This document shows, piece by piece, positions 33,105 through 44,104 of a DNA stretch of 64,000 nt. Numbering within the stretch: the first letter of the stretch is position 1; each line of letters opens with the position of its first letter. The notes beneath the pieces were generated by a model. The model saw nothing but the letters and a program-made list of their open reading frames with translations. It searched no databases and was not told the origin of the DNA. The stretch is from assembly GCA_023078685.1 (NCBI GenBank), contig JALGAS010000006.1:2976001-3040000 (forward strand), read 5' to 3'. The DNA is from Neopestalotiopsis rosae. Lineage: Eukaryota > Ascomycota > Sordariomycetes > Amphisphaeriales > Sporocadaceae. The position numbers and the translations under genes are program-made.

Positions 33105-35736
33105 TCAAGGTGCTTTCAGCAATCCCTCGTATTGAACAGACCAGCTTCCGTCTTTTGGAAAACCTGGGGCGTCGTCTTCTGATCCTTGCCAGCCTGCTGC
33201 CATGTAGGCGACTGTACTCATTTCATCAGTATCATTTCAAATTGTGCACATCGTCATGACAGATTTCTGACATACCTGCATAGAGAAAACCAGCATTTCC
33301 TGGCATGAACGGAGGCGGCGTGCCTCCATCTCCTCCACGAACAGCGAATCCTGTACAAGCGGTTAACATGATGAGTCCTTGCCGTCAGAATTCAGAGAAA
33401 TATCTTACCGGCATCATCAAACTGCCAGTAGTCATACGCAGTGAGGTGATAGATTGCCCTCTCAGGGTTCCCTATGCGAGCCGAGTTGATGGCTAGAACT
33501 GGGCGACCCCAACCACGTATACTGGCGTCGCCCCAGACTTCCCAGACCTTGTCTGCTGTCCTGAGCGCTACCTCTGGGTCAACGGCGGGAGTGTCTGGAA
33601 GTATACCCTTGATGGAGAAAATTGTCAGTGACACTGCCTTTGGTACTCTTGTAGGCTGGAGGATAGTAAGAAATTCGAATCGTGACTAATGCTTACCTGA
33701 AGCATGATCAAAGAGCGTGGATCTCCGTTCAACGAGGTATCGTTCCACCACGACGAGTTCAGACCTTCGTATACGGTATATAGTCCATCGACTTGAGGTG
33801 GAGGAGCCAGGCTCTCAGCTACGGTTGTCCAGACTTCGGGTATTTCCTGGCCAAGCTTTTCCTTCCAGCCACGGGCGACATCGAGACCGTAGCGCCAGTA
33901 AGCGATCTATTTCATGTGTCACTAATGATCCAGAAATTTCAAAGCATCTTGGATTCTTGTTACCTCATAGGCAAGATTGAGTGATTCTGTCGGCGGTGTA
34001 TTCTCCGTAACACCATACGCACTTTGATATCATGTTAGACAGTAGTCTGAAGGTGCAGCTGTTGTTTATTGACGACTTACGGCGGACCAAGATCGTAGTA
34101 TCCCGAAGACGCATTATACCAGGCGTAGGAAGCCATATAGTCAGCCGTGGCAGTCAGAACCTCGTCCCAACGCTCGAGCGTCGATTGGTTTGGCGCAGCC
34201 TGGTAAGCCAGAGTCGCAAGGTACATGACATGAGGCTATTAGATCCAAGTTAGTTGCCTCACAATCAAGCAGCACCAAAATTAACATGCACAAGAACATA
34301 CCTGCTGCCACATGAGTAAGCCATTGATACCTCCTGGGGCACTAGATCCCGTCACAGTCTGCGTCATCTTCGGCCACCGGGCCCCCTCCCATCCCATGTT
34401 CTGAGCGCGCGCCAGCGACGTTGGCAGCAGCGCCTCGTACAGCGCGGGAAAGATGGCGTCAAAAGGCTCCTGCCGGCCCCAGGTCGACCAGTGGGCATTG
34501 TGCCAGACGACCATCTCCATGTGGAACTTGCCGTACCAGCCATTGTTCATCAGGCCGCTCTCCTGGGGGGACTGGCCCTGCGGCGCGCTGTTGACGCGGA
34601 CGTGGTATTGCGAAAGAACGATTCTTCGCTGCAGCTCGGTGGCGTTTGGGTTGGAAGATGCCATGACGTCGACGAAACCTCCGTTGCTCCAATAGTCACT
34701 CCAATCAGCAGTATTCTGCGCCTGGATGTCCGAGGGTAGAGCGGGCACCTGTTGTCCCGGGGAGAAGTGGGCAGTGAATGAAATGGTATCATTCAAAGCG
34801 GATGAAGTCGCCCCCAAGCCCAACGTATAACTATGTGCCTTGGTCGTATTCGAGCCCTGCGGTTCATCACGAGAGAGAGTCAAGGAAGCATCCAATGGCC
34901 AGCGCAGATTCAAGTAGTAGCTTGTTTCCTGTAGTTCATGATAGACATGTACTGTGCCATTCTCTGCATCATTGTCGACAATGTTGGTGGTGTGGTTCAG
35001 AGGAAAGTCGTATACGCCGACAAAGACCTCATACTTGTACGCAGTGCTGTGAATAGGCGGATAGGGAAAGTCGAGTTCGACCTCGAGTTCACCACTCGAA
35101 ACAAGCGCAGACGTGATGTCAAATGTAACCGCGTCTGACTCAAAATCCCCTTGCGTGACGACTGTGACGTCCTCATCGTTCAACTTGAAGCTCGATGTGA
35201 TTGTACCAGTCCATAGATTCAATTCCTGGCGTGGTTCGGTGATATTTGTTGCCGAGAGAGTGTTTCCTTTATACTTCAGGCCGATGCGGCCAAGATTGAT
35301 CCGGTTTGGGTTGGCAATGAGCCACTGAGAGACTGCTGGAAGATCAGGATCAGGTATATCGTAAGAAACATTTCTCCCATGCGTTAGCATTGGCACGCCA
35401 TGATAGTCGCTCAGAAGTTCCCTGGTCACATCAAATGTTAGATGCAATCACGCTTTTGACGGAATTCGATATGTACCCATCTGTCGGCAAAGAATCATTA
35501 TGCCATGCCCAGCTCGAGAGCGTGTTGAAGGGCAAGAAACTTTGCATTCCCGTATTGTCGACATTAAAGGCGAAGTTGCCATTGCCGACCTGAAGAGGCG
35601 TCGTCTCATTGTCAATGAGATCTGTGCGAATGATGTTGAATTGGGAAACGACTGTTTGTCTATCAATTAGAGCAGAGGCGAGTATTGGGAGCAGCGCCCC
35701 CAGAAGCACATTTCGAGGCACAATGGACCAGGCCAT
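33105..35736 (-). CDS. Secreted six-hairpin glycosidase (clan GH-L, GH65/GH95-like)
   Basis: Eight-exon model complement(join(33105..33211,33276..33350,33409..33607,33697..33906,33964..34021,34081..34235,34302..35421,35477..35736)), 727 aa. A signal peptide covers about residues 1-22. An N-terminal beta-sandwich part (PLQVGNGNFAFNVD start, NLWTGTITSSF) leads to an (alpha/alpha)6 barrel. The segment NNGWYGKFHMEMVVWHNAH resembles the position of the acid Glu in GH65-type enzymes, and RTADKVWEVWGDASIRGWGRPVLA and FMPGNAGFLYAVAYMAAGW close the barrel. Many N-glycosylation sequons agree with secretion. I am confident of the fold class, not of the GH family number or the substrate. Confidence 0.85.
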
Positions 35737-37379
35737 ATTTGAAGCGCTCACATACTTTGATGTCAGTTTTGAATATCATTCATCTAGAATCTTATCACCA
35801 TGAATATACGTTCCCGTCGAACGCCGTTCCCCATGAAGATCAATCCGGGGTAAATGCGACCCGAGTGCGCCTATTCCCCTCTTCGCTACCGGATATAGTG
35901 GTTAATGGCAGTTCTCATTCCGCCAATAGCATCGCTGCATACATAGTAGGAACAGTAGATCATCTGCGCCACCCAAGTATAGATTGTGCTTTGGTTTGTT
36001 CACTAAGAATCACCCAGATATATTGACGAGCAAGTAGTCTCATGTGAGGCTTTGTAGAGTGCACGGAATGGGTTGAAATATGTGTGAGCGACCAGCCAAT
36101 CATGGTGTGCATATAATGTCACGTACGAGGTATACAATGTGTTCAGCCCACTTTCGCCACTGGTTTCAATTCTTCTCCTATCTTCGGCGAACTAATGAGC
36201 TCCCAAGCTTGATCCTTTATTAGTCTTGGGATGTTGCAGCTGGCTCCAGGAACGAAAGTATCGAACTTGGAGAGTGTTCTATTTGGGCGCAGTTGCTCGT
36301 CCGCCCAAGAAAACGACATCAATTAACTTAGTGACATGACTTTTGCCACGAGTGTGTCTCGAAACCAACACGCTTCTACTCGTCAAGTCTTTCTCTTCAG
36401 CATCGCGTTACAAAGCAGACAACCTGGCACATGATTGCCTGGTCCATGTGTCTGGCGCATTTGATGAGCAGTGCAAAGCGAGGAGCAAATCGTTCAACGC
36501 ACCGCAGGCAACCCTTCTTACCAACCGCCCTTTTCGGGTAGCAACTGCCGCTCCGGAGGCTGATCTATACTTAGTCAGCCCCCTTATATGCTCTCCAAGC
36601 AGCTATACTTAGGTAACGTTTTGATGCCGCCGAGAAGACCCTGAAACGAACAAAATTGGACATACTAGCCAGCTGTGTTCACAAGACGATTTAACCCAGC
36701 TGCTTGAGCACCAGCTCAACCGTGCTTTGGACTCACTTGACCAGACTTGGTGAAGTCTCTGACACGAATGATATTACGGACGCGCCAGCGATTTTCTGCT
36801 TTGGCCTCTTGATGAACAATCATATTGATCTTTTTGATAATAGCTGGGACGGCATCTAGTGGCGGACACCATAGCGAATCTACGATAAGCTTTGAACAGA
36901 TCCCATGGCAATATATTATTCTCCGAGCCTATACTCCCTGACTCGGGCAATGCACCCTGAATTGTGCCAAGCGTCACCCATTTCAACTAGTACCGTAATA
37001 GACGTCCAGGGTCCTAGATTATGGATCACTTACAAAAGGTCTCAGGGGGCCTGGGCAAGCGGCAGGACGATCTACCCAATCTCTGTTTCGTGCGTGTGCA
37101 ACAATGGGACCACCCGCGGGAATCCTTACGCGGTGAGAAAGTCGAGGTCAAGTTGAGGCCCTTGCGCCCACCGCGATCGAAAGCGACTAAGAAAAGAAAA
37201 AGAGCAAGAAAGCAGGGACGAGAAGCGCAGATCACTGGGACCAAGAAGCCCGTATCAATGGCACTTTATGACAAGGGGGGGGGGGAGGACCCAACTATGT
37301 CAGACGAAAGACAACCTTCCCAAATGTCCACCAACTTTTTTGTGTTCTAACTTCTTGCAGGTGCGTCGCTTGGTTCGCG

Positions 37380-37408
37380 TGCTAGGTTTTTGAGTCGCAC
37401 ACCTAGCA
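37380..37408. repeat. 8-bp inverted repeat
   Basis: TGCTAGGT (37380-37387) and ACCTAGCA (37401-37408) are exact complements separated by 13 nt. Short enough to arise by chance. Confidence 0.5.
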
Positions 37409-38218
37409 ATTGCAAGCATGCTGAGGTTACAACGCTTTTGGGTCCGGGTGTGGAGATTTCTTTGGTCCAACGGTTCCTCTTTGTGTCGGATGAAATCCTG
37501 GGCTGGGTGAAGTTTGCGAGCATTTCAACGATCCGCCGGCCGCGTGACTAGACCATGGGATCGTGAATCAGCGAAAGAGGGTCTCCCGAAGGACGGGAGG
37601 AAACAGTCGCTCTTCAGCGCAGCAGCAGGGCGGATCCTCGATTTCTAGAATAGTAGTGTACATAGCAAAAAGGTACAAAAGGTGGGATGATGGACTGTTA
37701 TGTGTTTGATCGTCCACCTTGAAAGGTATGGTCGGCATGAACTATTGCCCGAAGATGGTGACGGGAATAAGCAATCCTTACAAGTTACGTCAAAAGTCAT
37801 TTCTTTTTCGATATGCCTCGTGTGGAGTTGGGGTTGGGTGGTCCATTGTAAAATATCACAACTCAGCAAACATTACCCACCATAGTTACAAGTCCAGTGA
37901 CGAACACGTATTCTGGAATCAAGCGCATCTACTCTGTATATTGTATTGATTGTATATCGTAGTAGGAAATTGGAAGAGGACGCGGCAACTTCAATCTGGC
38001 AAACTTACTTTATTCTAGTCTACTATTTAATTGATTGATTCAATACACAAGTACTGTACGTGACTGGCGCCATTCCCCGGCTGTCGTTGACCCTGGAGGT
38101 TTTCTCGGGTTTGCCAAGTAGAAGGGATGGTCTAAACTGTCTGTACCCCTGGATGACCACCAACGCCGGATCTCGACTCGAGGTGTTGGAGGTTAGACTG
38201 CGAGTGAAAAGAGCTTAG

Positions 38219-38283
38219 GTAGTGCTATGGGTGGTATTGTGCATACGTAGGTACTCTGTAGTGCTACTGTGTATGTAGTGCTA
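38219..38283. repeat. Three copies of GTAGTGCTA
   Basis: Exact copies at 38219-38227, 38258-38266 and 38275-38283, in intergenic DNA. The core AGTGCTA is the reverse complement of TAGCACT, which is iterated at 48915-49017. Confidence 0.6.
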
Positions 38284-40086
38284 GCTCCCAGGTCATCAAA
38301 TGAAACTTCGTGCAATGGGATGGCCACTTTTATTTTACTCCATAGGTGCATACCACAGCAGTGGAGATGCTGCTGGAAGCCATGGGGAATCGTGCCCCGG
38401 GAAGCCGGCGGCATCAGCAGGGGCCAGTAGAGCCTCAGCCGGCGTTACAAGTCACCGCTAGTCGCTACGGGATGCGTCTCCCGTCTTTCAAACTTTCATT
38501 GTTTCCTTTGCTACGGGATTAGTAGGTATGTTTTTGGGAGGTTGGACCGGTATTGAAACATGAGAGGTAGGCATTTTGTTTGATTGCAATTGGCAAAACT
38601 CACCACCAACATTCAAGTGCCGAACAAGGCCCAGGGATCTAGCATTGCTAGCTCGTTAGTGCACCGTGATAAGGTGCCAAAGGTGCTCGCGCAATTACAA
38701 TCACCGTGGCGTATTGCCATTGAGTGCTACGTCGTTTCGACTCTGCTCAGTGGCTCATCCCAGTCCCACGTGTATTCTTTGTCGAGTGCCATATTGCAAA
38801 AACGCGATATAGGATCCACTGCGCAGGGATAGCGCCAGCAGATCTGTCTCGAGTTCATTGCCGATACACGCACGTACGCGTTGGCAATTGGCACCGGTCC
38901 CCGACCTGTCTGTCGACTTCAAGCCGTCAAGAAAAGAGCCCGTCAAGCCTTACAGCTACTACTAGCGCTGATTATATGATAGACATTCCCAATATGAACA
39001 AACTCCCCTTTCCAGCGACAGCCTTGGAATGTACTGCTTCGCCTCACGATACGCGCAGTTGGGACGAACAAAGTATGTGTTAGCGTTCCATGACTTCGGG
39101 TCTATTTGTCGACTATCGTCGAGCCTGGACGCTGGAGCGGTCCAAGACTCCAATGTGTTTCCTTCGTGCATTCCAGAACAAATAGCGCATCTGCGGAATC
39201 CCCGTTATGCTAGCAGTAATGATTGGTAGATGGCAAGGCTAACTATCATAAATCGATAAGTAGTCCAAGCTCACACTTGTGATGGCGGTTACCGGCAGTT
39301 ATACTAGCAGGTTGATTTTTCGAGGCGAGCCAACGATGAAATTCGACTTCTCAACACTATGATCTGCTCGTTACACAAGCAGATATGTGTGACAATCATT
39401 GAGCTTCATATAGGACACTAATGTGAAATGTTCCGACCCGTCAAAACGGTTTGGTCGCTTGTCAAGCTCTTTACAACGTCTGGTCCCGGGCTCGTCTTGC
39501 ACTAGATCGGGTGGATCGTGGGTTCTGCCACCTCCACCAAGGTACTACGGCATATCCTGCTTTTTTTCATACGGGACCAGACCTCTCAGCCACTAGAGAG
39601 TCCACCCGCACGGGTCCCCCATCTTTCTCTCTCACTTTCTCTCAATGACCGGCGCTGGGACATGCCGGCGAATGCTACATTAGCCGGGCTGGCGTGCCTT
39701 CGTGCCTTGTGCCTTGATCGACTCTCGACATTAAACGTGTGGCATCTGTGGGCGCGAGTCGTCCAAACGCGAGCGACCCCGGCAAACTGACCTAATGCCA
39801 GAACAGAGAAGATCATCGGGGGAGACTCTTTGTAAATATGTAGGATCCAACCCGTCCCGATTCGGGGGGGCATGGCATTATTGCCTTGGTCTTTTACTTT
39901 CTAATAACGTACCGTGTACTCCCATTCTAATTGATCGATAAAAATTAATCGATTCGAGGCTGGCTTCTCGTCTCTCATCTTTTCGTGGCACTTTAATTCC
40001 CACGTGCCAGCCACCCAAAAGAAGAAATTCCCGATGCGAGTGGCCTGGGGCGCTTTCATCGTCGACAGACTGATCACCGTCTAAAA

Positions 40087-41629
40087 ATGTCCGATGACAG
40101 CCTATCAGCCCTTCTGGGCTCCTACGACAATCTCAATGAGCCGCTCCCGATGGCTAATAAGCGGGAGACCGTCCTCGGGGTGACTGTGACATGCATCGTA
40201 CGAAATTCCCCCCAATATTGCGACCAACTTCCAGGCGACAAATGAAGAAGGATGGATGTTTCTAATTCGAAATACAGCTATTATCGTGGGCGTGCGCCAT
40301 GTTTCGATTCTACACGAGATTTTTCGTGACTTATTCGCCTGGTTTGGATGATCTTTTTTTGGGTCTTGTTTTGGTATGTACCCGGCGAAACGACCGCAAC
40401 CCAACTTGCCTGAATAACTGTTGACTTTTTGAGGTCAAATAGATTGTTGGATTGACGGGAGCTATTTGCATTTGCATCAGTGAGTTTCCGTTCTTTGCTA
40501 TTGAATGCGCGCGCAGATATACTAACGTGGTGATATCAAAGTGCCCAGCTATGGAATGGGCCAACACTTTATATTACTAGATACGGACACAATGTCGTCC
40601 TATCTAAAGGTAAGCGAATGGTACAAAGATCGATGATGACCGGACAATATGTGCTAACCTATCAGTTGTTTTACATTGGAAATGGTACTTATATCATGTC
40701 CACGACACTCATCAAGATATCGTTGCTTTTGCAGTATCTTCGTGTCTTCAAGGACCAGAAATTAAGATACGCCTGCTACGTTCTCCTGACAGTAACGACT
40801 CTCTGGGGTGTAGCCTTCACCATTTTGGCCTGGATGCCGTGTGTACCCGCCAACGACTTTTGGTCCGTTCTGGTGCCTGATAGCGAGAAGAATTGCTTTG
40901 GCTACGGCTCGTTGACCAGAGGTCCATTTGTGGAAACCTTTACTGGGCATGCAGGCTTCAACATGGGCCTCGACGTCCTGATATTGCTGCTTCCAATGTA
41001 TCTGTACTTCAACACAGACGGAATGGCGGTTAACCGTGTCGGCTTGGCTGGCTTATTGGCTGGAGGATGCTTGTGAGTTTTTTCGGATCCTGCAATCAAC
41101 TCGTCTGCGATGATACCTTACTGACTGAACGATCTGGACATGTAGGGTTGTTTGCATCTCCATCTGGCGTCTTGCGACGCTCATTGACCACCAAGCAGCG
41201 ACGAGCCCAACCTTCGATCCTTCCTGGTATTCTCCCATCAGCGTCGTCCTGTCGATTGCTGAGGTGAATGTCGCCAACATTTGCGCCTCTGTTCCGGTAT
41301 TCTGGCCGGTGCTTTCAAACTCAATCGAAGAGATATTCGTGACAAAGGAGATTCGGGTCATCTCAGAGACGCGCGGAGACGAGTTCGAGCTCCGCTCTCG
41401 GTCGAACAGCACGGGAACCTTTGAATTCCACAGCAGCGCACAGAGTTCTATACATCATGCAGACAGATCCGAGACGGACAACACGCAAGATCCCGACTTC
41501 AAGATAGTGAGGTGCGATCTCTTCAAGAGCGCGAGCGAAACCGAAAAAGGCGCGGCGGGTGTACGCACATTGATTCGCAGCGAAAGCCAATCGCGATTCG
41601 GAGGGATGAATCAGCCTAATCTTAGGTAG
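40087..41629 (+). CDS. PTH11/SAT4-family integral membrane protein
   Basis: Six-exon model join(40087..40197,40278..40373,40443..40479,40542..40609,40666..41072,41146..41629), 400 aa, all GT-AG. After a short hydrophilic N-terminus (residues ~1-28) come about seven hydrophobic helices. Family marks are MFRFYTRFFVTYSPGLDDLFLG, SYGMGQH, TLIKISLLLQYLRVF, a loop with ANDFWSVLVPDSEKNCFGYG, WRLATLIDHQAATSPTFDPSWYSPISVVLSIAEVNVANICASVPVFWPVL near the last helices. The tail is hydrophilic, ~115 residues, rich in Ser, Glu and Arg. No CFEM domain. It belongs to the same superfamily as the gene at 8.7-9.9 kb but differs in intron positions. Probable receptor-like membrane protein; ligand unknown. Confidence 0.87.
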
Positions 41630-42226
41630 AAGTCCTTATAGTAAACTCATTGTATTTTTTTCCGCAACAAAACACACTGTAGAATGATGTTTCCTGTACT
41701 CCTACGCGCTACTTACTTCTCTACCTACCTGACATGGTGTAGACGTGTAGTCTGTAGGTTGGCTTACATAATGCCATGCGCATGGAAGCTTCCGATAGTT
41801 TGCAATGATGTAAAATGGATGCACGGAGGTACCGACTCAACTTTTAATCAATTTGGAGCAATGACAGCCCAACTTTTGGTGGTTGCGCCAAGCTGCCAAT
41901 GTCTAGCGGCCACCCGGTGTTTTGCAAGTCCGGGGGGTCATCCATTTCTATCAGCGCTGTCCACTTCTCTCAGGCGGGGCATCGATTGCAGTCCAAAAGC
42001 CACCACAAATACTAGATCAGACTGTCCTACTACCTGGCACATTAGCTGCCCCGAAGGCTTTGGTCAAATTTTGATATCGCCAAGGATCAAGAAATTCCTC
42101 CTGATCACAATCGACTACCTATATACCACTGAGTACTGAAAAAGGAAGCCAATTATTCGACAATACTGTTATAATCTTTGCCGAGACAGGAAAACGAAAG
42201 ACCAGAAAAAAAGTCGTGTCCACGAT
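41630..42226. other. Intergenic region
   Basis: About 0.6 kb upstream of the small zinc-cluster gene. A 151-codon ORF (41684-42139, plus) shows no domain and starts 55 bp after the previous stop; I treat it as chance. Confidence 0.4.
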
Positions 42227-43414
42227 ATGGGTGATCTCAGTGAGAGCAAGGCTGGTAAGTTGGTGCATTTTCAATCACATCTGCTGCCATCAAGGGATAT
42301 CTGCTAATACCAGCCTTGTAGGGGAGACCACGGCATCCATGACGATAGCCTGTGGACTTTGTAGGGCGAAGAAGCAAAAAGTCAGCAATGACATCCCTTC
42401 CTTTCCATGAACCGAGATCCGTGGATGAATAATCGAGTACTAGCATCCATCATACTAACTGGCGGCCTTCTCCAGTGCGACCGTAAAACGTAAACCTATC
42501 ACAGCATACCCATCACCAATCAGCCGTACGACCGCTAACCATTAGCACTCTTCGCTAGACCCGTGTGCTCCCAGTGCGCTGGCGCCCCAGAGAAGTGTCA
42601 TTACCCCGAACAGAACAGGAGGTTTGTAACCCCTCCAAGCCCCCCTCCACCCAAGTCCAAGTGCCGCAGCAGTCTTTGTCCGGGACGCTAACTTTCGAAC
42701 CCCGCCCGTTTGTCCAGAGGTCTGCCGGCAGGTTACCTGAACTCACTAGAGAAACGCCTGCTCGACACGGAGCGAGCATTGTTCTTTGCACTCTCCGAGA
42801 TTCATGCTGGGTCGATCGAGCAGGGCCGGTACTCGGATGCTGGCCGACGATTTATGAAACCGTCGTCACAGTCAAAGACCGAATTAGTACAAGGATGGAC
42901 GCAACTTCCATTGGAGACTCGCGACGAGGCGAGGTCTTGGTTTCTGGGTAAGCAGCATGGTGGCACTGGCCTGGTAGCATCAGCGGCAGCACCACCACCA
43001 TCGAGCGGTCTCGTCCCTCCGATGGGCTTGAGCAGCAGCCACCATTCACGAGGCTCGGCCTCGCTCGACACAACGACGTCAACGGCTGAAAACGAGCCTT
43101 GGGCAGTTGGTATGAACGTACCGGCAGCCTCAGGGCAGACTCCAGATTCTTCCTTTGACCTGGGGGTGGCGCATCACCATGTCAGCCCTCAAGGGCCATG
43201 GGGCCCCTTTGGCATCGAAACTCCGGGCATGCAGCAGAATAATCTCATGATGGGCCAACCCGTGTATCAACAGCAGCAGCAACACCAGGGTGCATCTCCA
43301 GCGACGAGTGACACGAGATCGATGACAGGACAGCTTCCAGAATCATCCACAAGAGCGCGCCATGAAGGTAGAGCGAGTATGTTCGCCAAGGACAACGAAA
43401 ATATATACTTCTGA
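42227..43414 (+). CDS. Short Zn2Cys6 DNA-binding protein
   Basis: Five-exon model join(42227..42254,42322..42380,42476..42489,42559..42621,42718..43414), 286 aa. The zinc cluster is spread over exons 2, 3 (only 14 nt) and 4, with cysteines 20, 23, 30, 37, 40 and 47 (C-x2-C-x6-C-x6-C-x2-C-x6-C) and the basic run RAKKQK. A short dimerisation-type helix follows (YLNSLEKRLLDTERALFFALSEI). The rest is low-complexity with Pro/Ser/His stretches and a Gln tract (about residues 230-240). There is no fungal-trans regulatory domain. The donor of exon 2 (GTCAGC) is weak, so the exon 2/3 boundary is less certain, though the cysteine spacing supports it. Probable nuclear transcription factor. Confidence 0.82.
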
Positions 43415-44104
43415 TTTGAATGATCTATAATTGAGCGGATGCACGAATTGGTTCCTTTGATGTAAACGGCATCAAATTTCGTCGAATTTGGAAACGACAT
43501 CATGTTCTGTACGCCTATGGGTTCGATGCACTTGCATAATTTCTATTATCTTGACTCAAATCAATTGAGAAATTGATGTCAGTGACGTGCATGTCCATGT
43601 GTATAGGATATACAACAAACATGACCAAATGCGGTCTATAGCCTCGGGTGCATTACCAGACCTGTCAAAAATGCTTGGCGCTCATCCCCACCAGCCCAAC
43701 TACTTCAGCCCTGCTTCTGAAATTTGGCGGGGTCGATTGTGTTAGACGGCCCATTTAGCTGGGTGCTAAATATGCGTCGGCCTGGCCTGGCCTTAACATA
43801 ATCAGCGCAGATCTCGCTGGCGACTTTGGATTTTTGACTTTCAACTTGCATCACGTGCCATTTTCAACATCACCAGCAAATACCAATGTCGTTCAATGCC
43901 TCGATAGTCTCTCGGCAGTCCGGTTCCATCCTGCAGGACAAACGCTTGATTGTTCTTTAAAGTGGTGACTACGCCGAAGAGTTGTCTACTCCCGGCTCAG
44001 CTGGACAGAGCTGCCAGAGGGACTGCACCTAGCCCCTGAGGACCTACAGTACCTAGAACCTGCAAGTGGTGGCGCCAGGACGGGCTCCCCCATTGTTTGT
44101 CATC
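43415..44104. other. Intergenic region between the two regulator genes
   Basis: About 0.7 kb. No Zn2Cys6-encoding exon is visible in any plus-strand frame here, and I see no in-frame bridge joining the two neighbouring genes. CT-rich stretches suited to a promoter occur. Confidence 0.45.

Larger units (their letters stand above)
35737..40086. other. Gene-poor intergenic region, about 4.3 kb
   Basis: No ORF here is recognisable. It contains a nine-G homopolymer near 37277-37285, a short inverted repeat at 37380-37408, and three copies of GTAGTGCTA at 38219-38283. A Lys/Arg-rich 109-codon ORF (37021-37350, plus) has no support beyond length. No transposase or reverse-transcriptase remnants were recognised. 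Confidence 0.45.

Noticed and set aside
37277..37285. G homopolymer as a functional element
   Set aside because: A single short G run is more simply a slippage-prone tract or sequencing artefact.
37021..37350. Lys/Arg-rich 109-codon ORF
   Set aside because: Low complexity, interrupted by a G homopolymer, with no family resemblance.
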